Assembly (NCBI GenBank): GCA_027318915.1
Contig: DAHVOH010000019.1
Coordinates: forward strand, 1-46,952
DNA from: Clostridiales bacterium
Lineage (GTDB): Bacteria; Bacillota_E; Sulfobacillia; Sulfobacillales; JAIMBI01
Direction: 5' to 3'
DNA length: 46,952 nt
The notes below the pieces were generated by a model. That model saw only the letters and a program-made list of their open reading frames with translations, was not told where the DNA came from and did not search any database. Of this stretch, positions 31,328 through 39,601 are shown piece by piece (position 1 is the stretch's first letter; every line of letters begins with the position of its first letter). The translations under genes and the position numbers were made by a program.

Positions 31328-33730
31328 ATGGAGCCGGAGAACCACGTCGAACAATTGCGGCAGGAGACCGCCGTACCGCCGGAGCGCGCGCGGCGCACAT
31401 ATGGGAGTGGCGACTTCGGGACCCCGAGCGACGGGCCCCCCGCCATCCTCGGTCAGGATCGGGCCGTGCGCGCGATGGAATTGGGGCTCAGCATGAATGC
31501 CCACATGTTCTTGGTCGGCCCCATCGGCACCGGTAAGACCACGTACGCGACCGATCGCTGTCAGCAGTGGGCCAAGGATCAGCCCACGCCGGACGATTGG
31601 TGCTACGTCGCCAATTTCGATCGCCCCGAACAGCCGCGGGTTCTGCATCTGCCGGCCGGGAGCGGCCGACTGTTTCGCGACGACGCCCACAAGTTGGTGG
31701 ACACCGCGCGGAGTCTCATTCGCGAAGCGCTGGACAGCGACGCCTACGTCCACCATCGCCAGCTCCTGGTGCGGCAGTTTCAGGATCAACAGCAAGCGCT
31801 CTGGGCGGATTTGGTGCGCACGGCTCGGGAGCAGGGCTTTGCCGTCGAGCCCACTCCGACCGGGTCCGTCATGGCCATTCCCCTCGACCCCTCGGGCCAG
31901 CCCTATCAGCCCCAGCAGTTCAGTGAACTGCCCGAAGCCATTCAGAACACGTTTGCGGCCCGGCAGCGCGAGTTGGAGGAGCCGTTGAGCCAGGTGACGC
32001 GGCACATGCGGGCCTTGGCCCGCGATGAACGCCAAGCCATCAGTGACGACGCCCGCCAGCTGGCGCGCGAAACCGTGACACCTCTGCTCGACACCCTCAA
32101 GGAGAAGTACGCCGAGGGAGAGGCCGCCTTTCAATATTTGTCCGCCGTTGCCGATGATCTCGTGGCGCACGTGGAGCAGCTCGCGACCGACGATGCGGCG
32201 GAGGGCGCCCTGAACGCCGCCGCGTGGTGGCAGCGGTACCGGGTGCATGTGCTGGTGGAGCACGTGGCCGGCGCCGGTGCGCCGGTCATCGTGGAGACCA
32301 ATCCCACCTACGACAATCTGTTGGGCCGCATCGACTATCAGCAGGTGCAGGGCCGCCTGGTGGCGGGCATTGAGGGCATCCGGCCGGGCAGCCTGCACCG
32401 GGCCAACGGCGGCTATCTCATCATTCCGGTGGCGGACCTGTTGCGCGAGGTCGGGTCGTATCCCGGCCTGAAACGTGGACTCAAGCAGGGGTGGTCTCGC
32501 ATTGAAAACATCTACCAGTCCTTCTGGGGACCGCCGGCCATCTTTCAGCCCGAGCCCATTCCGCTGCAGGTCACGGTCCTGCTCATTGGCACCGAGGATC
32601 TGTACTACCTGCTCTACGCCAATGACGAGGAATTTCGCCGCCTGTTCAAGGTCAAGGCGGATTTCGCCGCCGACATGCCGGCCAGCCCCGAGAACCTGGC
32701 CGGGTTTCGACAGATGATGGAAGCCGTCGTGGCGGGAAAGGACTGGCTGCCGCTGGCCGACGGCGCGGTGGAGGCGCTGGCCGGGTATGGATCGCGCCTG
32801 GCCGAGGATCAAGCGCGCTTCTCCACTCGGATGGGCGAAATCGTGGCGGTGCTGGCGGAGGCGAACACGTGGGCCAAGACGGGCGGCGCCGACGCCATTT
32901 CCGGCGCGCATGTGGCGCAGGCGCTGGCGGAACGGCGGGAGCGAGCCGCCGGACCGGAGGACGTCGTCAATCGCCTGATGCAGGAGGGGACCCTGCTGAT
33001 GGACACGCGCGGAGCCGCCGTCGGGCAGATCAACGGTCTGGCCGTTCTCAGCGCGGGCGACCAGTCGTTCGGCCGACCGTCCCGGATTACGGCGGTCAGC
33101 TATGTGGGGCGCCAGGGCATTGTCGCCATCGAGCGCCAGACCCGACAGTCGGGCACGACGCACACCAAGGGCGTGCTGACGCTGGCGGCTTTCTTCGCCA
33201 GTCGTTTCGCGAGCCGCCATCCGTTGTCCCTCAGCGCGAGCCTGACCTTCGAGCAGTTGTACGGCGACATCGACGGCGACAGCGCGTCCAGCGCGGAGCT
33301 GTACGCGCTGCTGTCCGAGCTCTCCGGTCTTCCCATCGATCAAGGCATCGCCGTCACGGGGTCGGTCAATCAGAAGGGCGAGGTGCAGCCCATCGGCGGC
33401 GTCAACCAGAAGGTCGAAGGGTTTTTCCGCGTATGCCGCCAGCAGGGTTTGACCGGATCTCAGGGCGTCATCATCCCCCGCCGCAATGTGCGTCACCTCA
33501 TGCTGGAAGAGGCCGTCGTGGAGGCGCTGGCGGCGGGTCAGTTCCACGTGTGGGCCATCGACCACATTGATCAGGGCATCGCCCTCTTGACCGGCGTGGA
33601 CGCGGGCACCCCCGACGGGCCGCCCGACTCGGTGATGGGACGGGTGGCGGCGCGCTTGGCCCTCTACGCCGAGGCCTTGGAGCATGCGGGCGACGACCGG
33701 CACCCGCATGCTCCCGACGGTGACGCTTGA
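31328..33730 (+). CDS. LonB-like ATP-dependent protease (AAA+ with Lon catalytic domain)
   Basis: 800 residues from ATG 31328 (AAGGGAGG upstream). N-terminal AAA+ part with Walker A GPIGTGKT (64-71), then a long helical insertion and substrate-channel region (residues ~180-300), and EP/TNPTYDNLLG, GSLHRANGGYLI sections typical of the Lon-related group. The C-terminal Lon protease domain has the Ser-Lys dyad: Ser652 in DGDSAS and Lys695 in GGVNQK, 43 residues apart as in E. coli Lon (S679/K722). No membrane segment, so a cytosolic form, unlike archaeal LonB. It degrades damaged or regulatory proteins. Monocistronic, with an upstream dyad. Confidence 0.92.
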   Translation: MEPENHVEQLRQETAVPPERARRTYGSGDFGTPSDGPPAILGQDRAVRAMELGLSMNAHMFLVGPIGTGKTTYATDRCQQWAKDQPTPDDWCYVANFDRPEQPRVLHLPAGSGRLFRDDAHKLVDTARSLIREALDSDAYVHHRQLLVRQFQDQQQALWADLVRTAREQGFAVEPTPTGSVMAIPLDPSGQPYQPQQFSELPEAIQNTFAARQRELEEPLSQVTRHMRALARDERQAISDDARQLARETVTPLLDTLKEKYAEGEAAFQYLSAVADDLVAHVEQLATDDAAEGALNAAAWWQRYRVHVLVEHVAGAGAPVIVETNPTYDNLLGRIDYQQVQGRLVAGIEGIRPGSLHRANGGYLIIPVADLLREVGSYPGLKRGLKQGWSRIENIYQSFWGPPAIFQPEPIPLQVTVLLIGTEDLYYLLYANDEEFRRLFKVKADFAADMPASPENLAGFRQMMEAVVAGKDWLPLADGAVEALAGYGSRLAEDQARFSTRMGEIVAVLAEANTWAKTGGADAISGAHVAQALAERRERAAGPEDVVNRLMQEGTLLMDTRGAAVGQINGLAVLSAGDQSFGRPSRITAVSYVGRQGIVAIERQTRQSGTTHTKGVLTLAAFFASRFASRHPLSLSASLTFEQLYGDIDGDSASSAELYALLSELSGLPIDQGIAVTGSVNQKGEVQPIGGVNQKVEGFFRVCRQQGLTGSQGVIIPRRNVRHLMLEEAVVEALAAGQFHVWAIDHIDQGIALLTGVDAGTPDGPPDSVMGRVAARLALYAEALEHAGDDRHPHAPDGDA

Positions 33731-33746
33731 CGGGTGTGGTCCCGCC

Positions 33747-36401
33747 TCACACCGGCAGTCGGACCCGGCTCAGGCGCAGCGAGTTGCTGACCACGGTGAC
33801 GGATGAGAGAGCCATGGCGGCGGCCGCCCAGATGGGGTTCAGGATCCCGAAGGCGGCCAGCGGCACCAGGACCACATTGTAGGCGGCTGCCCAAACCAGG
33901 TTCTGCCGAATGATGGCCATGGTCGCATGAGAGAGCGCCAGCGCCCGCGGAACCAAGCGGAGGTCGCCGCCCGTCAGGGTGACGTCGGCGGCGGCCATGG
34001 CCACGTCCGTCCCGGTGCCCAGCGCGATGCCGATGTCCGCGGCGGCCAAGGCCGGCGCGTCGTTGATGCCGTCGCCCACCATGCCGAGGGAGCCCCAATG
34101 CGCCCGCAGCGCTTGCACGGCGTTCTGTTTTTCCGCCGGGCTGACCTCCGCCACCACGTCGTCCAGACCCAACTGCGCCGCCAGGGCCTCCGCTACCTCC
34201 CGGCGGTCGCCCGTCAGGAGGCTCAGGTGAAGGCCCCGCTGCCGGAGGATGTCCAGGGCGGTGCGAGCCTCGGGCTTCACGGGATCGACCAGATAGAGGC
34301 GTCCGATCGGCACACCGTCCGCGGCGACGTAGACCGTGGTGGCGCCGGCGGGTGCCCGGTCCGCATCGTTTAGGACGGTGACGCCATGGCGGTCAAGGTA
34401 GCCGGGGGTTCCGACCAGGATCGAAACGCCGTCGATGGTTCCCCCCACCCCGCCGCCTACTTCCACCGAGAAGTCCGACGGGAGCGCGGCGAGCGTGAGG
34501 TGGCGCTCTCCCGCTGCGCGCACGAGGCTTTGGCCGAGAGGATGCTCGCTGCCCTGCTCGACTGACGCGGCCAGACGCAGCAGTTCCGTTTCGCTCGGGC
34601 CCCAACTCTCCATGCCCACGAGAGACGGACGGCCCACGGTGAGCGTGCCGGTCTTGTCAAACACGATGGCGCGCAGGCCGCCGATGCGTTCCAACGCCTC
34701 GGCCCCCCGCAGCAGGATGCCACGGCGCGCGCCGACCCCGGTGCCCACCATGATGGCCGTGGGGGTGGCGAGACCGAGGGCGCAGGGACAGGCCACCACC
34801 AGCACCGCCACGGCGGCCAGCATGGCAGCCAGCCATCCGTGACCCAACGCCCCCCACGCCAGGAAGGTGACCAACGCCAGGCCGATGATGGTGGGGACAA
34901 ACACGCCGGCCACCCTGTCGGCCAGGCGTTGGATGGGCGCCTTCTCCATTTGGGCCTGGTCCACGAGACGGATGATGGCGGCCAGCATGGTGTCGCGACC
35001 AACCCGCATCGCCTCCAAGGTGATGAGGTACGGGCCGTTCACGGTGCCCGCCGCCAGACGGTCGCCGACATGGCGGGTGACGGGCAGCGCCTCTCCGGTC
35101 AACATCGACTCGTCGACATCCGTGGATCCCTCGCGCAGCACACCGTCCACCGGAATCCGCTCACCGGGACGGACGCGCACCAGGTCACCCGGCACCACTT
35201 CCTCCACCGGCACGTCCCGTTCGCGTCCGTTGCGGACCAGGTGCACCTGCCGCACCTGCAGGCGGGACAGGGCTCGGACGGCATCCGACGCCTTCAGTCG
35301 CGCCACCGTCTCCAAGTACTTGCCCACCGAGATCAAGGTCAGGATCAGCGCCGCGGTGTCAAAGTACAGTGGGTCGCGCGGAGCCCAGACGGCGGCGGCC
35401 GCACTGTACCAAAACGCCACCGTGGCGCCGAGCGAGACCAGCGTGTCCATGTTGACGGCTCCGTGTCGGGCCTGCCGCCAGGCGGCGCGGTGAAACACCG
35501 CTCCCGTATAGAGGTAGACCGGCAATGCGAACAGACCTTCGACAATCCCGTGGGTGCCCAGGGTGGGCCAACGGCTCAAACCGGGGATCCACATCAACAG
35601 GAGGACCGCCAGGGTGCCGGCGGCGCCCACGGCCAAGCTCAAACGGCGCGCCTTCAATTCGCCGGCGTGTTGCTCGGCCACTCGGTCGGCCTCCTGCGAG
35701 ACGTCGTCCCAGACCACTTTGGCACTGTAGCCGCTCCGCTCCACGGCGCCCAAAAGGTCGCTCGGCTTGACGGACCCGGGTCGATACCGGACCGTGGCCC
35801 GTTCGGCGGCCAGATTGACGTGCGCTTCCTCGACGCCGGGCACCCGGCCCAGGGCTCCTTCCACCCGCGCCACGCACGAGGCGCACGTCATGCCGTCCAC
35901 CGCCAGGTCCAACACCTGGACATCGTCGTCGAAGACGGCCGCCTCATATCCGGCCCGCTCCACGGCGGAGATCAGCTGCGCCGTGTCGGTGTCCGGCTGG
36001 ACGGTGACTTCGGCGCGTTCGGTGGCCAGATTGACCGCCACCGCGTCAACGCCCGGCACACGGGCCAACGCCTGCTCGACGCGGGCGACGCAGGAGGCGC
36101 AGGTCATGCCGCCGATGGCCAGTTGCACCGGTCGGGCGACCTCGCCCGCCTTGGGCGGCGAGAGGCTCAGCACGCGGGCGTCATAGCCGGCCCGCGCGAC
36201 CGCCGCCGCCAGAACATCCTGGTCCACGGGTACGGTGAAGATGACCTGAGCCTCTTCGGTGGCCAGATTCACGCGCGCTTCCTCGACACCGGGCACTTTG
36301 GCCAGCGCCTGCTCCACCCGGGCGACGCAGGACGCACAGGTCATCCCGGCAATCGCCAGGCGGGCTTCGCCGGGTTTGGCGGCGGGCAGCGTCTGACTCA
36401 T
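33747..36401 (-). CDS. copA: Copper-exporting P1B-type ATPase with three N-terminal HMA domains
   Basis: 884 residues. Three heavy-metal-binding domains, each with GMTCASC: Cys pairs 22/25, 101/104 and 173/176. Then the P-type core: TGEALPV actuator loop, CPC ion-binding motif in [13 protein letters not shown], phosphorylation site DKTGT, and [10 protein letters not shown] hinge. The CPC plus upstream sensor place it with Cu(I) exporters. Most bacterial CopA have one or two HMA domains, so three is unusual. ATG 36401 overlaps the csoR stop (ATGA), forming a two-gene operon induced by copper through CsoR. It ends 16 bp from the Lon-like gene, tail to tail. Confidence 0.95.
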   Translation of the reverse strand: MSQTLPAAKPGEARLAIAGMTCASCVARVEQALAKVPGVEEARVNLATEEAQVIFTVPVDQDVLAAAVARAGYDARVLSLSPPKAGEVARPVQLAIGGMTCASCVARVEQALARVPGVDAVAVNLATERAEVTVQPDTDTAQLISAVERAGYEAAVFDDDVQVLDLAVDGMTCASCVARVEGALGRVPGVEEAHVNLAAERATVRYRPGSVKPSDLLGAVERSGYSAKVVWDDVSQEADRVAEQHAGELKARRLSLAVGAAGTLAVLLLMWIPGLSRWPTLGTHGIVEGLFALPVYLYTGAVFHRAAWRQARHGAVNMDTLVSLGATVAFWYSAAAAVWAPRDPLYFDTAALILTLISVGKYLETVARLKASDAVRALSRLQVRQVHLVRNGRERDVPVEEVVPGDLVRVRPGERIPVDGVLREGSTDVDESMLTGEALPVTRHVGDRLAAGTVNGPYLITLEAMRVGRDTMLAAIIRLVDQAQMEKAPIQRLADRVAGVFVPTIIGLALVTFLAWGALGHGWLAAMLAAVAVLVVACPCALGLATPTAIMVGTGVGARRGILLRGAEALERIGGLRAIVFDKTGTLTVGRPSLVGMESWGPSETELLRLAASVEQGSEHPLGQSLVRAAGERHLTLAALPSDFSVEVGGGVGGTIDGVSILVGTPGYLDRHGVTVLNDADRAPAGATTVYVAADGVPIGRLYLVDPVKPEARTALDILRQRGLHLSLLTGDRREVAEALAAQLGLDDVVAEVSPAEKQNAVQALRAHWGSLGMVGDGINDAPALAAADIGIALGTGTDVAMAAADVTLTGGDLRLVPRALALSHATMAIIRQNLVWAAAYNVVLVPLAAFGILNPIWAAAAMALSSVTVVSNSLRLSRVRLPV

Positions 36402-36739
36402 GACGGCACCGCCGGGCTGGGCGAGCAGTGCGGCTCCGCGCCGGGACCGCCGACGCTTTCTGGTCCGGCCCCGAGACCCTTGGAATACTTGAGGGCCGTG
36501 ATGAGTTCATCAATCAGCGGCTCGCCGCTGCCGGCCCGGATGGCGTCGGTGACGCAGGTGGCCAGGTGGTTTCGCAGCAACACCTGCTGCACCTGTTCCA
36601 GGCTCGCCTGCACGGCCGCCAGCTGCTTCATGATGTCCACACAGTACCGCTCGTCCGCCACCATTCGACGCACCGACTCGAGATGGCCGGCGGCGATGGC
36701 TAAGCGACGCGTGGCTTCTTCCTTGTACGTGCCAATCAC
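36398..36739 (-). CDS. csoR: CsoR-family copper-sensing repressor
   Basis: 113 residues from GTG 36739, with GGGAGGGG ahead. All-helical DUF156 fold. The Cu(I) ligands are present in the CsoR pattern: Cys33 (RYCVDIM), His58 and Cys62 (RNHLATC). In the apo form CsoR tetramers repress; copper binding releases DNA. The ~25-residue C-terminal tail ([20 protein letters not shown]) is an extension with an extra His-Cys pair of unknown significance. Coupled to copA by a 4-bp overlap, so it autoregulates the operon through the GC-rich operator just upstream. Confidence 0.92.
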   Translation of the reverse strand: MIGTYKEEATRRLAIAAGHLESVRRMVADERYCVDIMKQLAAVQASLEQVQQVLLRNHLATCVTDAIRAGSGEPLIDELITALKYSKGLGAGPESVGGPGAEPHCSPSPAVPS

Positions 36740-36787
36740 GATAATCCCCTCCCCCTGGGGTGGGTATCCAAACCTCTATCGAGTATA
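36740..36787 (-). promoter_or_regulatory. csoR-copA promoter and GC-rich CsoR operator
   Basis: 36740-36768 is an imperfect palindrome with C- and G-runs (minus strand GATACCCACCCC then GGGGGAGGGGATTATC), the form CsoR operators take. A TATACT hexamer (36782-36787, minus) gives a start near 36775, so the operator lies in the immediate leader and over the ribosome site. The -35 is weak. Confidence 0.55.
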
Positions 36788-36872
36788 CGCCATGGGAACG
36801 CAAGATGCGAGCGGCCGGGTGGAGGCGGGGGACAATGGGGACATCAGGCGGCGGGGAGCGTCAATATGCGGG

Positions 36873-36901
36873 CGCCCGGTCCCGTCGGCGGGGACCGGGC
36901 G
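36873..36901. terminator. Strong hairpin between the Rieske gene and csoR
   Basis: An 11-bp perfect stem, 36873-36883 with 36891-36901, and a 7-nt loop. It is 73 nt past the Rieske stop on the minus strand. There is no T tract on either side, so termination strength is uncertain. Confidence 0.45.
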
Positions 36902-36973
36902 GTCTTGGCAACGAAACCGAAAGCAACGAACGGCGCCCGGGGCGAGCGGCGGGGCACTCTGATGCCGGGGCGT

Positions 36974-37558
36974 CTAGGCCTGTTTCAGGCAGGGCTCGGC
37001 CGGACCGCCCCGTGCCCGCTCGTATCCGTGGGTGAATGTCGACTCCACACCGATCCAAATGTTGTTGGCCTTGTCCTGCTTCCATCGAAAGATGCCCAGG
37101 GGCAACGGCGCGGGACCGGACACGTTCAGTCCGTCAATGGTGTACACGCTGCCGTGGCACGGGCAGTGAAACTGGTTGGCGGACTGAATCCAGTCCACGT
37201 GACAGCCCAAGTGGGTGCAAATCGGAGAGAGAATGAAAAACGCACACGAGCCTCCGATGTAGCGCAGATAGGCGTAGTCGGAGGTGGTGGTCTTCGCCCA
37301 CTTGTCGTAGGCGGTGTAAGTGTAATAGGCCTGGGTGACGGTGCCCACATGGCCGTTGCCCGCGGAAAGAGACTGACGCTGAAGCGCCGTCGCCTGCCCC
37401 AGCTTGACCCACGTGGTGGTTTGTTTCTCCCAGCCGGGGGTCACCAAGGCGCCGACCACCGGAATCGCCACGACCAGGGCGATGACTCCCATAGTCGCGT
37501 TCAGCACCCAGTTGAAGAAGTCTCGCCGTGTCCAGCCGGCTTTTCGAGGTGGTCTCAT
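36974..37558 (-). CDS. Rieske [2Fe-2S] protein (QcrA-like)
   Basis: 194 residues. N terminus WTRRDFFNWVLN followed by one hydrophobic helix (MGVIALVVAIPVVGALV) is a Tat-type membrane anchor. The cluster-binding boxes are complete: C114-T-H116-LGCH and C132-P-C134-H135-GS. It matches menaquinol:cytochrome c reductase Rieske subunits (electron transfer from quinol). ATG 37558 has AGGAGG eleven bases upstream. No cytochrome b or c gene follows; the gene stands between a divergent dehydrogenase region and csoR, so its partner must be elsewhere or it belongs to another redox chain. Confidence 0.92.
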   Translation of the reverse strand: MRPPRKAGWTRRDFFNWVLNATMGVIALVVAIPVVGALVTPGWEKQTTTWVKLGQATALQRQSLSAGNGHVGTVTQAYYTYTAYDKWAKTTTSDYAYLRYIGGSCAFFILSPICTHLGCHVDWIQSANQFHCPCHGSVYTIDGLNVSGPAPLPLGIFRWKQDKANNIWIGVESTFTHGYERARGGPAEPCLKQA

Positions 37559-37678
37559 GGACGGACATGCCTCCTCAATGCGCTCGCCTCCGCGCCGATT
37601 CGCCCCTGCCAGAACTTATCGGCAGGCGGAAAGCTTCTCTCCATATCCTACCGCAAGCCCGGCGACAAAAAAACTGCC

Positions 37679-38593
37679 TTAGGCCGGATTGGACGCGTTC
37701 AGCAGCGTCGCCACGCCCTGGAGCACCGTGTCGGCGATTTGGCGGGCGGTGTCGTGGGTCAGACCGGCCACGTGGGGCGTGTGGCGGACGTGGGGGTGCC
37801 GCAGTAGGCGATCGTCGACGGCCGGGGGCTCCTGTTGGCGGACGTCCAAAAAGGCGCCGCCCAGCTGGCCCCGGTCCAACGCGTCCAGCAAGGCGGCCTC
37901 GTCCAGAATGCCGCCGCGGCTGGTGTTGATGACGTGGGCCGCCGGCGCCAGCGTGGCCAGCAGACGCGCGTCCACGAGACAGCGCGTCGTGTCGTTGAGC
38001 GGCAGGTGAATGCTCAGGAAGTGAGCGCCCGTCGCCGCCTCTGCCGCCGAGTCGACAAAGTCGACCGGCCCGATGCGGGCGGCTGGCACCCGGCGGTCAT
38101 ACACGCGCACGCGCACATCGAGGCTGACAGCCCGGCGGACCACCTCCCTGCCCACATGTCCATATCCCAACACGGCCAGCCGTTGGCCGGCGAGCTGCCG
38201 CCCGGGCGTTCTGAGCCAGCCTCCGCGCCGTGTCTCCGCAGCCCACCGATCCACCGGCCGGCAGGCCAGCAGCAGAGCCAGCATCGTATACTCGGCCACC
38301 GCCGCGGCATTCGCACCCGGCGTCCACAAGAGCCGAATGCCGCGCTCGGTCAACGCGGTGGTGTCGATGTTGTCAAGCCCGCTGCCTAGACGACCCACGA
38401 CTCGCAGAGCCGGAGCCGCGTCAATCAGACGATGCGTGACGGCCGTGGCGTTTCGAACCACCAGTGCGGTCGCACCGGCCATGGCGCGCTCCAAATCGTC
38501 AGGTCGGCGCCAAAGCTCCGGGTCATAGAGGAGGCGCTGGCCGGCGAGATGGGTGAATGACTCGTGCGGGCACCATTCGCTGATGATGACCAG
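37679..38593 (-). CDS. D-2-hydroxyacid dehydrogenase family protein
   Basis: About 304 residues. NAD-binding Rossmann motif LGYGHVGREVVRRAV; catalytic Arg in NTSRGGILDE, Glu in RQQEPPAVDD and His in HTPHVAG. Also VVGRLGSGLDNIDTTALTERGI, characteristic of phosphoglycerate-dehydrogenase-like enzymes. Substrate unknown (3-phosphoglycerate, glyoxylate or another 2-oxoacid). No ATG/GTG lies near the N terminus; the best reading is a CTG at 38593 after AGAGGGGGTGAGTCT, giving LVIISEWCPH; the true start may differ. The stop (37679) is followed by TTTTTTT on the minus strand with a weak hairpin. Confidence 0.85.
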   Translation of the reverse strand: MVIISEWCPHESFTHLAGQRLLYDPELWRRPDDLERAMAGATALVVRNATAVTHRLIDAAPALRVVGRLGSGLDNIDTTALTERGIRLLWTPGANAAAVAEYTMLALLLACRPVDRWAAETRRGGWLRTPGRQLAGQRLAVLGYGHVGREVVRRAVSLDVRVRVYDRRVPAARIGPVDFVDSAAEAATGAHFLSIHLPLNDTTRCLVDARLLATLAPAAHVINTSRGGILDEAALLDALDRGQLGGAFLDVRQQEPPAVDDRLLRHPHVRHTPHVAGLTHDTARQIADTVLQGVATLLNASNPA

Positions 38594-38898
38594 AGACTCA
38601 CCCCCTCTGCGGCTATATGCGCGCGGACCCCGAGGCTTTCCGGCGGGCGGGGGACGAACCTGTCCGAGCGGCGACACCTGGGACGCGGACTCCGGCGCCC
38701 GGCACGTGGAGCCGCGCGGCGCCTCTCGTGCCAGCCGGGGTTGGCCTCGGCGTTTGCGGGGCCTGTCCGGGACCGGCCCTGGCCCGTGCATAAACGTTCG
38801 TGGGCACTTTGAGGCTATCGGCCGTCCCGGCGGCCGTTTGGTCGATGCGGGCGGTTGGCGTGTCGCTGATCGACTGGATGGAGAGCGGTCCGCTCCGC
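38594..38898. other. Divergent intergenic region, ~300 bp
   Basis: Between the dehydrogenase (minus) and the ArsR-type gene (plus). GC-rich up to 38895 with no supported gene; the plus-strand promoter follows it. Confidence 0.35.
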
Positions 38899-38927
38899 TT
38901 GACAGACATAGATAAAGACATTAACAT
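38899..38927 (+). promoter_or_regulatory. Strong promoter (TTGACA-17-TAACAT) with ATG at +1
   Basis: Consensus -35 TTGACA (38899-38904), 17-bp spacer, -10 TAACAT (38922-38927). Seven bases later is the ATG at 38934, so the message would be leaderless or nearly so. The AT-rich stretch 38908-38940 contains an ATAAA/TTTAT inverted pair (arms ~14 bp apart) that spans the -10, a likely ArsR-type operator. Confidence 0.7.
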
Positions 38928-38933
38928 GAGTTT

Positions 38934-39155
38934 ATGAATACGAAGGACTACGTGCGAGCGGCGGAGACGCTGTCAGGATTGGCTCACCCGTTGCGTCTTC
39001 GTCTTCTGCACAGCTTGACCGCGGAGTGCCGGTCGGTGACGGACTTGAGCCGGGAGCTCAGCATCTCGCAGCCGCTGGCCTCCCATCATCTGAAAATCCT
39101 GCGCGACCGAGGGCTGGCCACGGCCGACCGTCGGGGCGCGCAAGTTTTCTATTGA
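38934..39155 (+). CDS. ArsR/SmtB-family regulator cut short by an in-frame TGA
   Basis: The 73 codons give an almost complete winged helix: AETLSGLAHPLRLRLLHSLT, VTDLSRELSISQPLASHHLK (recognition helix), ILRDRGLATADRRGAQVFY. It ends with TGA at 39153, exactly where ArsR proteins continue with a charged residue after 'VFY'. Reading through gives the expected C-terminal helix up to a TAG at 39225, for 97 residues in all, the normal family length. One C-to-T change (CGA to TGA) would explain it. Only one Cys (C32) is in the metal-site helix region. ATG 38934 lies at the predicted transcription start. The protein may be nonfunctional, truncated but active, or made by readthrough. Confidence 0.75.
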   Translation: MNTKDYVRAAETLSGLAHPLRLRLLHSLTAECRSVTDLSRELSISQPLASHHLKILRDRGLATADRRGAQVFY

Positions 39156-39227
39156 CTGGTTGATGCGGCGGTCTGGACGACCGTGGAGCGCATCGCCGAC
39201 ATCGCGTTGGCAAGAGCGGGACGATAG
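39156..39227 (+). other. In-frame continuation of the ArsR gene after the TGA
   Basis: Codons 39156-39224 encode LVDAAVWTTVERIADIALA then RAGR, followed by TAG (39225-39227). This is the dimerisation helix that ends typical ArsR proteins, in the same frame as the upstream part, showing the TGA interrupts a formerly longer gene. Confidence 0.75.
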
Positions 39228-39310
39228 GGGACCGGGGCAGGGGCCGGAGCCGGTGAAACCGGCGGGCCTTTCGCAACGGACGGACTCGAAGGAACCGAAG
39301 GAGGCTCGGC

Positions 39311-39601
39311 ATGAGCGAGATGATGGACCGGATGAAGAGCCGGATGATGGGCAAGATGGCGGACAAGATGCCCCCGGAGGAGATGCGGGGAATGATGCAG
39401 GGCATGATGGGCCAAATGCTGCGGGACATGCCCGTGGATGAACGGGTGTCTTTCATGCGGGCGATGATGGAGACCTGCCTGCCGCTGATGACCGAGGGGA
39501 TGGATACAGCGACTCGGCAGCAAATGGTGCGCGACCTCCTGGGTCAGATGATGGATTCGGGACAGCCGGGAACCTCGGCCGGCGACGGCCCCTCGCAATA
39601 A
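39311..39601 (+). CDS. Methionine-rich small protein (24% Met), candidate metal-binding
   Basis: 96 residues, ATG 39311 after AAGGAGG with ideal spacing. 23 residues are Met, 18 of them among the first 53, spaced 3-4 apart (positions 1, 4, 5, 8, 12, 13, 16, 20, 25, 28, 29, 32, 33, 36, 40) as on one face of amphipathic helices, joined by PPEEM and MPVDERV turns. One Cys, C56 in METCLPLM. No signal peptide or membrane segment, so cytoplasmic. Met arrays commonly bind Cu(I)/Ag(I) or soft metals; the upstream ArsR-type gene with shared promoter and the nearby copper operon support a metal role. Not assigned to a named family. Confidence 0.85.
   Translation: MSEMMDRMKSRMMGKMADKMPPEEMRGMMQGMMGQMLRDMPVDERVSFMRAMMETCLPLMTEGMDTATRQQMVRDLLGQMMDSGQPGTSAGDGPSQ

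Noticed and set aside
30866..33709. A 947-codon open frame antisense to the Lon-like gene
   Set aside because: Arg/Gly/His-rich, no ribosome site, and exactly opposite a gene with clear Walker A and Ser-Lys motifs; a by-product of high GC.
37655..37681. T7 tract after the 2-hydroxyacid dehydrogenase as a terminator
   Set aside because: The T tract is good but the only hairpin before it is GCC-TTA-GGC, too short to count; noted in the gene entry only.
38934..39227. TGA at 39153 as a selenocysteine codon
   Set aside because: The position corresponds to Arg in relatives, no SECIS-like hairpin follows it closely, and no selenium genes are seen in the window; a nonsense mutation or readthrough is simpler.
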